The position numbers were made by a program, and so were the translations under genes. DNA of 64,000 nucleotides from Jaapia argillacea MUCL 33604 (taxonomy: Eukaryota; Basidiomycota; Agaricomycetes; Jaapiales; Jaapiaceae), in NCBI GenBank assembly GCA_000697665.1, contig KL197724.1, positions 1 to 64,000 on the forward strand. Direction: 5' to 3'. This document shows, in pieces, positions 19,583-29,779 of the stretch (position 1 is its first letter; each line of letters starts with the position of its first letter). Under the pieces are notes generated by a model. It worked only from the letters and a program-made list of their open reading frames with translations. It was not told the DNA's origin and did no database searches.

Positions 19583-22500
19583 ATGCAACACCGTCTCGAC
19601 TACCTCGCCTCCTTCGCTGCGCCGTTGGTCTTCATGGTATGCCTCCATCCCTGCCATTATATTTCCACTAATTGTGCTGTAGTATTTGTACCTGACGTAC
19701 CTCGACATGACGCACTACACGCCCACCTTCCTCTCCCACCTCCCATTCCACCTCAACCTCTGCATCTTACCCATCATCGCTACTCTCGCAACTTGCGTCA
19801 TCATCCACTACGCCATTACCTCCCGTACCGCGTTTTACGCCCTCGGCTACCGCTTTTTCTCGGGTTTGGTGGGAGTGGAGGGTCAAGGAGACAAGGGTCC
19901 GGCGTCGCAACTGGAGATTCGTGACCTCCAAACTGAGCGTCTGGCGCTCAAGGACAACTTGTCGACACTGCAATCCACACATGTCGCTCTACAATCAGAC
20001 CATACATCACTTCAATCGTCGCATGCAACCCTCGAGTCTGAACATGCCGCCCTGCAGTCGTCACACTCTTCCCTCCAAGTATCACATTCCACTCTCCAAT
20101 CATCACATACCGCTCTCGAATCATCACATACCACTCTATCCAATCAACTCCTCCAAACTCAATCCACCCTCTCCGATACCCAAACAGCCCTTTCTGATAC
20201 CCAATCAACCCTCGCGGATACCCAATCAACTCTCTCCGAAACAGAATCAACGCTATCAGCCCTAACATCCACCCTCGAGTCTTCCTTATCTTCCGTCGAA
20301 TCCCGTATTCACGCCCTACAATCTTCCAACGCCGCTCTCGAATCCACCAATGTCGACCTCCAATCAACTAATACCGAGCTCCAATCATCCCTCTCCAATA
20401 CCAACCTCCGCATACACACTCTACTCTCAGACTATCATTCACTCCACCAACGGAACGAGGTGCAGGCGGACGAGGTTTGTCGTTTGGAGGCGCAGATGGG
20501 AGCGGTGGTCCAGGAGAGGGATGAGTTGGTCCAGGAGAGGGATGAGTTGGTCAAGGAGAGGGATGAGTTTGTCAAGAAGCGGAGAGAGTCGGTTAAGGAG
20601 AGCTATGGGTTGGTCCAGGAGAAGACCGAGTTGATGAAGGACAAGGCCAAGTTGATGAAGGAGAAGACTGAGTTGATCAAGGACAAGGCCAAGTTGATCA
20701 AGGAGAAGACCCAGTTGTTCAAGGAGAAGGAGGTGTTGGTCGAGGAGAAGGAGGTGCTGATGGTCGAGAAGGAAGTGTTGGAGAGGGAGGATCAAGTCTT
20801 GAACACCGAGAAGGAAGCCCTCTCAATCCAGAACGCAGACCTTTCGACCCAGAACGTAGCCCTCTCCACCAAGTACGCAGCCCTCACCATCGAGAACGCA
20901 GCCCTCTCAGCCGAGAAAGAAGCTCTCATGACCGCTACTCGAAGGACCTCGGTTTTGAGTGTCGGTTCTGATGAAGGAGTGGGTGAGAGCGAGGATGAGG
21001 ATGAAGTTTCTAAGGCGTGGGAGTTGGACGATGCTGGAGAGGGTGGAAAGGGTGTGAAGAGCGAGGAGGAGGGGATGGGATTAGATGAGGTTGTTAGAGA
21101 GAGGGATGATGCGATGAGAGAGCGGGATGAGGTGGTTAGAGAACGAGATGAGGTGGTTCGCGAACGAAACGAGGTTCTTAGGGAACGAGAGGACTTTGTT
21201 AGGGAGAGGGATGAGCTTGTTCGCGAACGAGACGAGGTGACCAGGGAACGCGATACCTTGGCCGGCGAGCGAGACGAAGTCGTTTGGGAACGAGATACGG
21301 TAGCCGCCGAACGAGATGCCTTGACCAGTGAACGGGACGTAGTCGTCAGAGAACGAGACGAACTCACCTCCCAACTCCAAACTCTCAACTCTGATCTCAC
21401 CTCCCTATCCACCACCAGCGCCTCTCTCACTTCCCAACTCGACTCCCTATCCACCACCAACGCCGCCCTCACTTCCCAACTCGCCTCCTCGTCTGCTTCG
21501 AACGAGATTTTGTCCACTCGGATTGATAACTTGGTCGCCGAGAACGAGGCTCTAAACACTTCGAACGTCTCCCTCACTTCCCAACTCGATGCGTTATCTG
21601 CTGCGAACCGAACGTTGTCTGCCGACCTCGATTCCGTCATCACCGAAAAGGACGCTCTCGCTTTATCCAAAACCAGTCTTGTCTCGGAACTTGCTGAGTT
21701 GACGTCGTCGTACGAGTCTTTGACCGAGGCGAGGAGGGTTTTGGCAGAAGAGAGGGACCGATTAGTTGGTGAGAGGGACAGTTTGGTTGGCGAGAGGGAC
21801 AGTTTAGTTGTCGAGAGGGATCGATTGGTGGTTGAGAAGGAGGAGGTTGTTAGGCTTGGTGAGGAGGTCGTTGTTAGACTTGGTGAGGAGGTTAGGGTGG
21901 AGATGGGGAGGAAGGACGGGAGGGTTAAGGAGTTGGAAGGTGTTGTGAAAGAGTTGGAGGCGAAAGCTTCTGAGTTGGAGGAGAGGGCGTCTCATGTCGA
22001 GGAGTCGGAACGGGAGAAGGAGAGTTTACGAGAGAGGGTGGTGGGATTGGAACGAGAGTTGGAGGGTGCGAAGAATGCAGCCCAACTCTCTTCGTCGCGG
22101 GTGTCTCACGTCGAGGAACTGGAACGAGAGAAGGAGGATTTACAAGCGAGAGTAGTGGGATTGGAACGAGAGTTGGAGGGTGTGAAGAACGAAGTCCGAC
22201 TGTCTTCCTTGCCCTCACAGCCCGTCGACCAGGACGCCGACGTCAAGACCCAACTCGACCGGGCACTTTCCGACGCGCAAAAGTTCCAAGACCAGGCCAA
22301 GAAGATGGAAGATCTCTCCGTCCTCGCTTTTGAACGATGCCGTTTACTCGAAAAAGAGAATGTCGACTTGCGACGTTTTTCAACTTACTCTTCTTCCAGT
22401 TCTTCGGGTTCACAACCGCATCTCCCAAGCTACATATCCCAAGAAAGCCTAACAGAAGAACCAATTCGGTCATTATCCTACACCCACTCGTCTCACCTCA

Positions 22501-22850
22501 CCCACTCGCATAAACGAACTTCATCACAAACGAGTTTGTTACCACTCTCCTCTCCTAACCGTCCTCCGACACCATCATACCTATCCCGTCTCAACCCAGT
22601 TTCGTCGATATCAACTCTACACCCCGTCTCTTCCGTCGTAGCCGAACTACAGGTGATAATAAGAGGTCTGACGGGAGAGTTGATTAGGTATTGGGATAAA
22701 GAGGTGACGGCGCTTTCTTCGCCTAGATCTGATTCGTCGTCATCGGGTTTGGGTGGAGGGGAAGATGAGAAGTTGGTTGATATGGAGAGTGGTGATTTGG
22801 GTTTGGTGCCCGGTGCGTTACCTACTGGGGGGGATCGGACGATGAGTTAG
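19583..22850 (+). CDS. Membrane-anchored long coiled-coil protein (full copy)
   Basis: Exon 1 is 19583-19636, the intron 19637-19682 (46 nt, GTATGC...TGTAG) and exon 2 19683-22850, giving 1073 residues. The N-terminus (MQHRLDYLASFAAP) is followed by one hydrophobic helix, about residues 48-67 (LCILPIIATLATCVIIHYAI). Next come SSHTALE-type heptads (about 90-240), a Lys/Glu repeat zone (about 290-370), an acidic linker (about 430-465), RERDEVV heptads (about 470-560), Ser/Thr-rich LTSQLDSLSTTN repeats, and further Glu/Arg coiled coil to about 890. The C-terminal region is Ser/Pro-rich and ends in a short conserved segment (VAELQVIIRGLTGELIRYWDKE). This suggests an elongated, membrane-tethered scaffold. 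I do not recognise an orthologue. The intact frame over more than 3 kb, with a good intron, argues that it is real. Confidence 0.8.
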
Positions 22851-23229
22851 TAGGGTCGGGTGTTGGTTGTTGGTTGCGTTGGTGGGTTTTTCGCGCTACG
22901 GACTGAGTGTAGGGTTGATCTCTGCTTCTCTTACTTATCATTTGCTCTTCCCTTTTCGTGTTTCTGTTCTTGGGCCGTGTTTTTGGGACCCACGTCGTTC
23001 GTTTTTTGAACCCTTACCTTTTGTTGGACTACTTGTATGGGACCGGGGTTTGCTTGACGCTTGTTTTCGTACTTGTTTTGCTTCATGTCATTTTACGTCG
23101 CTTTTACGATACCTTGCATGTTACGATGACTTCCCCACATATAATCGGCGTAATTTGAGCAAGGGCGAGGATGAGGATGGTACACAATGCTTTAGAATGG
23201 TATCGCCTACGCCTTCCCCCCACCACATC
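22851..23229 (+). other. 3' flank of coiled-coil gene, duplicated at 27191-27560
   Basis: No gene. The sequence is a diverged copy of 27191-27560 (GTTGGTGGG, GAGTGTAGGGTTGATCTCT, TACGATGACTTCCC are shared), so it is the 3' flank that travels with the coiled-coil gene. Confidence 0.75.
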
Positions 23230-23350
23230 TCACAACCCCTCCCCGACACCAAACAGCGATCTCATACTTTTCATAAGCCTCTACAAGCCTCCCCCACCTC
23301 CCTCCATCCCAACCCTTCACATCCTTCGACTCCTTCGAATCCTCGAGTTG
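23230..23350 (-). pseudogene. 3'-terminal fragment of a GST gene
   Basis: The minus strand here matches the last ~28 codons and 3' flank of the GST gene at 27603-28442 (KDVK.WDGGRWGRL.EAY.KYEI can be read). The rest of the gene is absent and the sequence passes into unrelated DNA near 23350. It marks the edge of a segmental duplication that carried the coiled-coil gene plus the tail of its convergent neighbour. Confidence 0.8.
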
Positions 23351-23377
23351 ACATGCCAGGGAATCTCTGCCATGAAC

Positions 23378-24520
23378 TTATTGTTCAGTGGGAATGCTGA
23401 GGTGAAGGGGTTCCGGACTTGGAAGAGATAGCATCGCTTCAACAACTTCGGGAGATGAAGACCTGCTTTCAAGAGAGTACCCATGACTATAGGGCGCCCA
23501 CGGCAGAGAAGTGAAAAGCGATTGCATCGGTGGATAATGAGGCTGGGAAGGTGAACTGGGAGGAGTGGGAGCCGTGGAAGCTGTGCGCTGCGTGTATTGT
23601 TGATCTTCTGAGACGCTTCGATAGCTGCCTTGGGGCGAGGCGTTAACATCACCGATCTGAGGGGCAACATTGTCGTTGGTATATACATTCTGGTCAAGGG
23701 TTGTTGTTGAATGTCCACGTACGATGTGACGTCTCTTATGTCTGGGAAACAAATCCTGTATCTGACCGCTACCATTCGCACCATCTCTCAGTTCTCCGAT
23801 CTCTGCAAGGCCCTGTTGGCTAGCATGTCGACGCTTCTTCGTGACCTCAGCACCACCCACCGAGCCTTCATCCTTCTCCTGCCCTTCGGTACCTTCACCG
23901 TCATCCTCAGATTTTCTGGACACGTCCAGTTTTATGGCAGCCCTCTTTTGCCTCTGCCGTTCTCGGTCACGTAAATGCTTGTTTGATCGCTGAGTTTCCA
24001 GTTTCGTTGCTTGGTCGAGGGCACTCGCCCTTAGTTGCGAGATCGTCAAAGGGCCCCGCGCTTGTCGTTGGCGGAATTGGGAGAGGCTTGTACCGGAAAG
24101 CCACTTGAGCCTGATATCAGTACCGGATCCATAACATAGCTCTGCGTTTGGTACAAGAGGATGTTTGACTACGGAGTCGGTGGAATCGTAAACAGCCCAC
24201 TGCGTTTCAGAGACCTTATAGAAGAGGGACATGGCATTTTCGTGCCAATGGGAGTATATGTCACCGACGTGACCGAGAGAAGTGGGAGGTGATACCTTCC
24301 CGATGTAATGACAGAAATGAAGTTGGTTCGGTTTGTAGGTGGGGCAGTATGGATAGGACTCAGGAATGGAGTCACACTGAAACGAATATCTGTTGCGAAA
24401 AAACTGGTCTCCATCTAACCGGATGATGCCTTTGTTAAGGTGAGGGTGCGGAGGCTTCTGCGATAAGGAGCTCTCCCCTGACTGTAGGGACGGGGAGGGA
24501 AGTTTCGACAATGTGCCCAT
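23378..24520 (-). CDS. Unrecognised basidiomycete-type protein
   Basis: A 380-residue continuous frame. Residues about 55-150 look like a compact folded domain (YPYCPTYKPNQLHFCHYIGK, GDIYSHWHENAMSLFYK, ETQWAVYDSTDSVV). A basic stretch at about 176-196 (SNKHLRDRERQRQKRAA) precedes a long Ser/Pro/Gln-rich, probably disordered C-terminus with acidic patches (SEDDGEGTEGQEKDEGS). The layout (domain, basic patch, disordered tail) could fit a nuclear protein, but that is inference. It lies tail to tail with the coiled-coil gene, and its 3' end is close to the GST fragment. No introns are needed to keep the frame open. Confidence 0.65.
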   Translation of the reverse strand: MGTLSKLPSPSLQSGESSLSQKPPHPHLNKGIIRLDGDQFFRNRYSFQCDSIPESYPYCPTYKPNQLHFCHYIGKVSPPTSLGHVGDIYSHWHENAMSLFYKVSETQWAVYDSTDSVVKHPLVPNAELCYGSGTDIRLKWLSGTSLSQFRQRQARGPLTISQLRASALDQATKLETQRSNKHLRDRERQRQKRAAIKLDVSRKSEDDGEGTEGQEKDEGSVGGAEVTKKRRHASQQGLAEIGELRDGANGSGQIQDLFPRHKRRHIVRGHSTTTLDQNVYTNDNVAPQIGDVNASPQGSYRSVSEDQQYTQRTASTAPTPPSSPSQPHYPPMQSLFTSLPWAPYSHGYSLESRSSSPEVVEAMLSLPSPEPLHLSIPTEQ

Positions 24521-25055
24521 ACAGCCGTATGTAATCTGGGGTTAAATGATCCGACAGTCAGCGGGACAAAAGTCAAAGAGGGTTGGCCACACATAATGCT
24601 AACCTGGAGCCGGGAGTCAAACTAAATTGGACGAGGCAAGGGCGGAACAGGAACTCAAATCAAATCTGGTAGGAATGTTTAGATGGTGTCCTAGAGAAGG
24701 CAGGGAAACGATGTACCGTGACGCAGTCGAGGAGACAATTGCAATTGTTCAGAATGGGAGGAAAGAGAATCGATCTTGGTCTTAACAATACAGGATGTCA
24801 GGATATGAGTGACATAGTGACGGAGATGCAAGATACATATGTAAGGGTAGAGGTATTAACCTGAACGACTGAACCTCAGTTGCTGCAGCTAAGGAGTCGA
24901 GCAGGGTTTATTATTGAGCTGAGCAATGCTGTGAGACAAGCCCTGTGGGTAGTTGCACTGCCCAGAGGGGAACGACTAGCTATGATGAGAGTAAAGGAAA
25001 GTTGTCGAACACCACAATTTGGTTCGCAACCAACGCACGGGACTAACCCGGTTAC
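24521..25055. other. Intergenic; nothing supported
   Basis: No convincing coding, repeat or RNA signal. It contains the presumed promoter of the minus-strand gene ending at 24520. Confidence 0.4.
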
Positions 25056-25741
25056 ATAATGTTGGCACTCGTCGTCAGCGCTCACCTCCCTCGTAACTAT
25101 GTCGGCGAACACTAAGTCTCCTTCCTCGAAACCTCTCAGCGGGGCAGGGCGTGTCGACGGAGTGGATACATTGACCGAGGCATTCGCATAGGTCGGCGGG
25201 TTGTAGATCGGTTCCGAACCCGAACTCACCCTCTACGTTAGCCACCTCTTCCAGGAGTCTCTGGATTCCGTACAGTTCTTGACTTGCAAGAGGCCCTTAG
25301 ACACACGACAGTATGGCCCAATGACACTTGCACAACAACGATTCGTGCTCTCCGTCACATTGCTGAGGATTACGGTGGTTCCAAGGCCGACTATGACAGT
25401 GATGAGGAGTCGAAACCTGAGGTCAGTCAATCAGAGCCGCCATCCACGAATGACCCTCATGGATTACAACAGCCTTTGATCAAGCACAACCTTCTCGAGG
25501 TACACCGAGTCGAACCTTACAAAATCCATCTGTACGCTCCCGGAGGTCATTTCCGCCCACATCGTGATACCCCCTCTACCAACCTCGTTGGCACGTTCCT
25601 CCTCGGGTTGGGTGATTCCACTCACAGCCGTTACCTCAACGTCGACGGGATGAAACTATCAGCTGAGGGAGGAACGTGGTATACCTTCTCGTCCACTCCG
25701 TAAAATGTATCCCTCAAAGTTACCAAGCGGTCATCGCATTC
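25056..25741 (+). pseudogene. 2OG-Fe(II) oxygenase remnant with internal deletion
   Basis: This copy follows the gene at 37959-39511 through exon 1 (GTRRQRSPP, then a stop), the first intron, exon 2 (ALRHIAEDYGGSKADYDSDEESKPE) and the second intron (GAG|GTCAGT...CAACAG). After HNLLE it jumps directly to HRVEPYKIHLYAPGGHFRPH, so about 100 codons have been deleted. The HxD pair is kept, but the frame is lost soon after KLSAEGGTW. Similarity stops abruptly at about 25741 inside the codons for AFK. Confidence 0.85.
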
Positions 25742-27190
25742 ACTTGACCAACGAGCAAGATGAAGTAGTTTGGCAATGAGATACGTTAGTCGCCGAGCGA
25801 GATGCCTTCGCTAGCGAACGGGACGAGGTGGGTAGAGAACGGCACAAGCTGGTTAGAGAACGAGACGATCTCACTTCCAACACCAACATGTCCCTATCCT
25901 CCCAACTCGCCCCGGTATATGCTACCAATACATCCCTCGTTTCCCAAATCAACTCGGTATCCGCCATCGACGCTTCTCTCTCTTCTCAACTCGACTCGGT
26001 ATCCACCACAAACACATCTCTCACTTCCGAACTCGCCTCCTTATCTGCTTCGTGTGAGGTTTTGTCCACTCGGTTTGATGACTTGGTCGCAGAGAAGGGT
26101 GTTCTTGGGGCTTTGAACGTCGAACTCAGGGCCCAGGTTGATTCGTTATCTGCTACGACCGAACGTTGCCTACCGACCTCGACTCCGTCATGGCTGAAAA
26201 GGAGGCCCTCACGATGTGCCTCGGAACTTGCTGAGTTGAGGCCGGCCCGCGAATCTTTGACTGAAGCTCCGATGCTCCCGGTAGAAGAGAGGGACGGGTT
26301 AGTTGGTGAGAGGGATAGATTAGTGGTTGAGAGGAGGTGTTTGTTAGGCTTGGTGAGGAGGTTGTCGTTAGGCCGGTGAGGAGGTTAGGGCGGAGATGGA
26401 GGAAGGAGGGGAGGGTTAAGGGGTTGGAGGGTGTTGTGAAGGAGTTGGAAGAGAGGATGTCTCAAGGAGAGGAAGTGAAGCGGGAGAAGGAGAGTCTACA
26501 AGAGAGAGCAGCGTGATTGGAACGAGAGTCGGAGGGTGCGAAGCATGCTGCCCAACTCTCTTTCTCACCTTCGCGCTCCATCAATCAGGACGACCAAGGA
26601 CTGGTAGACATCGAGACCTAGCTCGACCGCGCACTTTCCGACATGCAGATATTCCAAGACCAAACAAAGAAAATGGAAGATCTCCGTCCTCGCTTTCGAA
26701 CGACGTCACTTACCTGAAAAAGAGAATGTCGAACTACGACACGCTGTCACTTCTCTTTCATCTTACTCTTTTTTCGGTTCTTCTGGTTCCCTACCTTATC
26801 TCCCAAGTCATACATCCCAAGAAAACTTGACGGAAGAACCGATCCAGTCGTTATCCTACACCCACCCATCCCACCTCGCTCACTCTCATAAACGAACTTC
26901 ATCACAAACAAACCGTTTACCACTCTCCTCCCCCAACCGTCTCCCAACACCATCATACCTATCCCGTCTAAACCCAATCTCGGCTCTAACAAGTCTGCAC
27001 CCGTCTCGTCTGTCGTTGCCGAACTGCGGGTGATAATAAGAAGTCTGACGGGAGAGTTGATTAGATATTGGGATAAAGAGGTGACGGCGCTTTCGTCGCC
27101 TACGTCGTCGGTTGATTTGGGGGGAGGAGGGGAAGATGAGAAGTTGGTTGAGTTGGAGAGTGGAGATTTGGGGTTGGTGCGTGGTGCGTA
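25742..27190 (+). pseudogene. Decayed C-terminal half of coiled-coil gene
   Basis: Homologous to roughly the second half of the full coiled-coil gene (21270-22850). Recognisable parts are the RERD heptads, STTNTSLTSELASLSAS, ERDGLVGERDRLVVE, the Ser/Pro-rich SHLAHSHKRTSSQT segment and the WDKEVTALSSP end. Several frame changes and stops separate these. It follows the oxygenase remnant without any spacer and lies beside the intact GST gene. Confidence 0.85.
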
Positions 27191-27602
27191 ACCTATTGCG
27201 GGGGATCGGACGATGGGTTAGTGGGATAGGGTGTTGATTTTGTTGGTGGGCTTTTTGCGCTATGGCCCGGAGTGTAGGGTTGATCTCTACTTCTCTTGGT
27301 TTCTCGTCTCCTTTTCTGGCTTTCGGGTTTCGGTGCTTGGGCTGTTTTGGTTTCTCCGGACCCATCGTCGTTCATTTTTTCAACCCTTGCCTTTCATTGG
27401 ACTATGCAGTGTATAGGCATGAAGGCTCACGTTTGTTTTCGCACTTGTTTTGTTCATGTCATTTCACAATGCATGATACGATGACTTCCCTGCATATAAT
27501 TGGCGTAATTCGCGCGAGCGCGAGGAGGATGGTACACGAGGTTTCGGAATGCTATCGCCCACGCCTTCCCCCCATGCCACATCTTACGAATCATCCCTGA
27601 CA
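27191..27602 (+). other. 3' flank shared with 22851-23229
   Basis: Diverged copy of the flank of the full coiled-coil gene. No coding content. It separates the decayed coiled-coil remnant from the convergent GST gene. Confidence 0.7.
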
Positions 27603-28442
27603 TCAAAAAACAATCTCATACTTTTTATAAGCCTCTATTAGCCTTCCCCACCTCCCTCCATCCCAACTCTTCACGTCCTTCCACTCCCTCGAGTCTTCTC
27701 CCTGAACGATCTTCACAAGGATCAACCAACCCACAAGTACCAAATCCGCAAAGGTTTTGTCACCCATCACATACTCCCCTCCCACAACCCCATTCGGCTC
27801 GAACCACGAATTCATCAACCGAAACCCTTCCCTTACCTTCCTCCACTGTTCCTCCCTCAACTCAGACCCAACGGGCGAGATCTCACAGAGTCTCCTACCA
27901 AAAACCATCTCCCTCGTCGACCTAAAATAATCCGCGCTAGCAGGGTTCATAACACCCACCAAAGCAGGTATCATAAACGGATAAAGCCAATCTAAAACAA
28001 CAGCGCTCATAAACCCAAAGTTGAACCCCGCAATCAAAGCCCTCGTTCCCTTTGGTACTAACGTCGGGGTATCGGGGTATGTTTCGTCGAGATACTCTGC
28101 TATTGGCAGTGAATCGGAGATGACGGCGTTGGTATTAGGGTCGTGGATTATGGGTAAGGTGTAGAGTGGTGCGGAGGGGTTGGTTTTGGACCAGGTTTTG
28201 AGATGAGGGGGGGAGGCACCCAGAGACTGGGCAACGGATTCGATATCGGACATCTCGACCCAGATGGTTTTGTGAGGAATGCTTTTGACGTTGAGGGCGA
28301 ATCTGATTGATGGGTGAGCAAGGGAGTGCAATGGGAGGAAATTGACTCGCCTGACTTTCCAGACGTTTGGTGACCAGGAACCGATTGTAGAGGGGATATC
28401 ATAAAGGGTGATCACGGATCCGTTGACAGAGGAATCTGACAT
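27603..28442 (-). CDS. Glutathione S-transferase, etherase-like (GTE type)
   Basis: Exon 1 is 28351-28442 and exon 2 27603-28302, giving 263 residues. The intron 28303-28350 (48 nt) must use a GC donor (AG|GCGAGT...CAG|A). Only then does the conserved SPNVWKVRFALN run appear, and without splicing 16 extra residues disrupt it. The thioredoxin-like N-terminal half has WVEMSDIE and the motif TLPIIHDPNTNAVISDSLPI with IAEYLDETYP; the all-helical C-terminal half follows. The wording fits the fungal GTE class related to bacterial LigE beta-etherases, cytosolic enzymes that use glutathione on aromatic or xenobiotic substrates. The actual substrate is unknown. It converges on a decayed coiled-coil gene. 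A fragment of its 3' end is duplicated at 23230-23350. Confidence 0.88.
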   Translation of the reverse strand: MSDSSVNGSVITLYDIPSTIGSWSPNVWKVRRVNFLPLHSLAHPSIRFALNVKSIPHKTIWVEMSDIESVAQSLGASPPHLKTWSKTNPSAPLYTLPIIHDPNTNAVISDSLPIAEYLDETYPDTPTLVPKGTRALIAGFNFGFMSAVVLDWLYPFMIPALVGVMNPASADYFRSTREMVFGRRLCEISPVGSELREEQWRKVREGFRLMNSWFEPNGVVGGEYVMGDKTFADLVLVGWLILVKIVQGEDSREWKDVKSWDGGRWGRLIEAYKKYEIVF

Positions 28443-28639
28443 AGCTGGTACGAGTGCGTGATGCTACTTTCTGATCAGGTGGCTGTTCGTATTGCGAAGA
28501 AACGAAAGAACCTTGACTTTACTTACCACAAAGTGCTCGGATGGTACCAATCATATTGGCTAACTTTGATAGTAATTTCAGAGAGCACGAGGAACGAGTG
28601 CGATCAAAAATTGTAGTCTACGCGCAGAGTCGGTGGAGT
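28443..28639. other. GST promoter region
   Basis: Short intergenic region upstream of the GST start and left of the retroelement fossil. No clear TATA box was seen. Confidence 0.35.
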
Positions 28640-28795
28640 GGCTGACAGCTTCTCTGTCTCCCGCCACGTCCGACGATTTTCTTGGACCTCACTGCTCGAC
28701 TTCAGAGCAGCTCGTCTTGCTTTTGTTCTCTCTACTATTATAATACAAGGAACTCTAGAACCTCTCTTACTACAAACCCCCAAGAATAATATCCA

Positions 28796-29659
28796 ATGCC
28801 TCGACTACAAGTTAACCCGAACTTAATTGAGTGTCCTGATTTCGCTTCGGATATCTTTGCACCGTCTCGCGCTGCGTTTGTGAATGAACACGTTACGGAG
28901 GAACAAGCAGTACTGCTCCTCCAAGCCACTTGGCGTGTTGGAAACGACGCTGACAAGTTGAAGTGGCAGGGACAGATAGATGCAGACCAACTTGAGGCTG
29001 CTGAAGAAGAATGATTGGCAAGGGAGGTCGAGGCTCACCAAGCCGCGGCTCTCGAACTCGACCGGGAGGCTTCTCGGAAGGATGAGATGAAGAGGAACAA
29101 GGCGAAGTACATCCCCATTCCTGACAGAGGTGTTCCCGATGAAGCACCAGTCATCGCATCTCAATATGCGATGAAAAGGCTCGAGAAGGGGTCGTACGTT
29201 GGGATGTGGCACTGCACTAATGCAGGCATCAATGACGCTCTTAGGAACTCAAGTGTCGCAGATGACGATGCGATGGTCATGCAGCATGGTGCTGATGGCA
29301 AAGGGTCCTGGGTTCCAGCAGCATCAGCCCGTGTCGCCCTAACCTTTATCGAAGACAAGGAGCTGAAATGGGAGGACTTCTGTCAAGCAGTTTCCCGAAT
29401 GATTACGGTGATGGAGGATGCTGGCTGGATGCCAGAACATGTTGAAATGTTTGTTCTGTTCTGGGGAGCATTACAGGTTCATGAATATGGTTCATCACGC
29501 GATCCGATCGACCAGAAGGCCCTACTTGAGTATCAAGGTTCACAGTGGAAGCTTTGGCATCAAGCCATTGTTTCTCCATGCGGAGGCTACAACCTTTCTG
29601 TAATCAATGAAGTCGTCCTACGCAAAACAAGGGAGAGTGTGTATTGGGATGCTCGTTGA
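28796..29659 (+). mobile_element. DIRS-like element: gag-like first region
   Basis: Begins NPNLIECPDFASDIFAPS and continues with a Glu/Ala-rich helical stretch and a conserved KYIPIPDR segment, then a region ending near KTRESVYWDAR. This wording is typical of the first reading frame of agaricomycete tyrosine-recombinase retroelements. Part of the broken element. Confidence 0.75.
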
Positions 29660-29779
29660 GTCACAGATAATGAGAGGGATTATTGCATACGTCCATCCAT
29701 TCCCTTGAGCAATTTGAAACCTTGCTAATCGTTTCCCCAAAATTCCCTCTCTACCCTCCCGCTCACAACTTCCCATGAC

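Larger units (their letters stand above)
13160..22850. repeat. Three-unit tandem array: minus-strand relic plus coiled-coil gene
   Basis: Units of about 13.2-16.65, 16.65-18.9 and 18.9-22.85 kb share the same order. Each has a degenerate minus-strand segment, then a conserved leader with the words GACACGTTTGCC, GTGCAATCCA and CCGGCCCTT (near 14500, 17225 and 19470), then the coiled-coil gene on the plus strand. Unit 3 has the longest gene. Units 1 and 2 carry a frame-broken 3' half. Confidence 0.85.
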
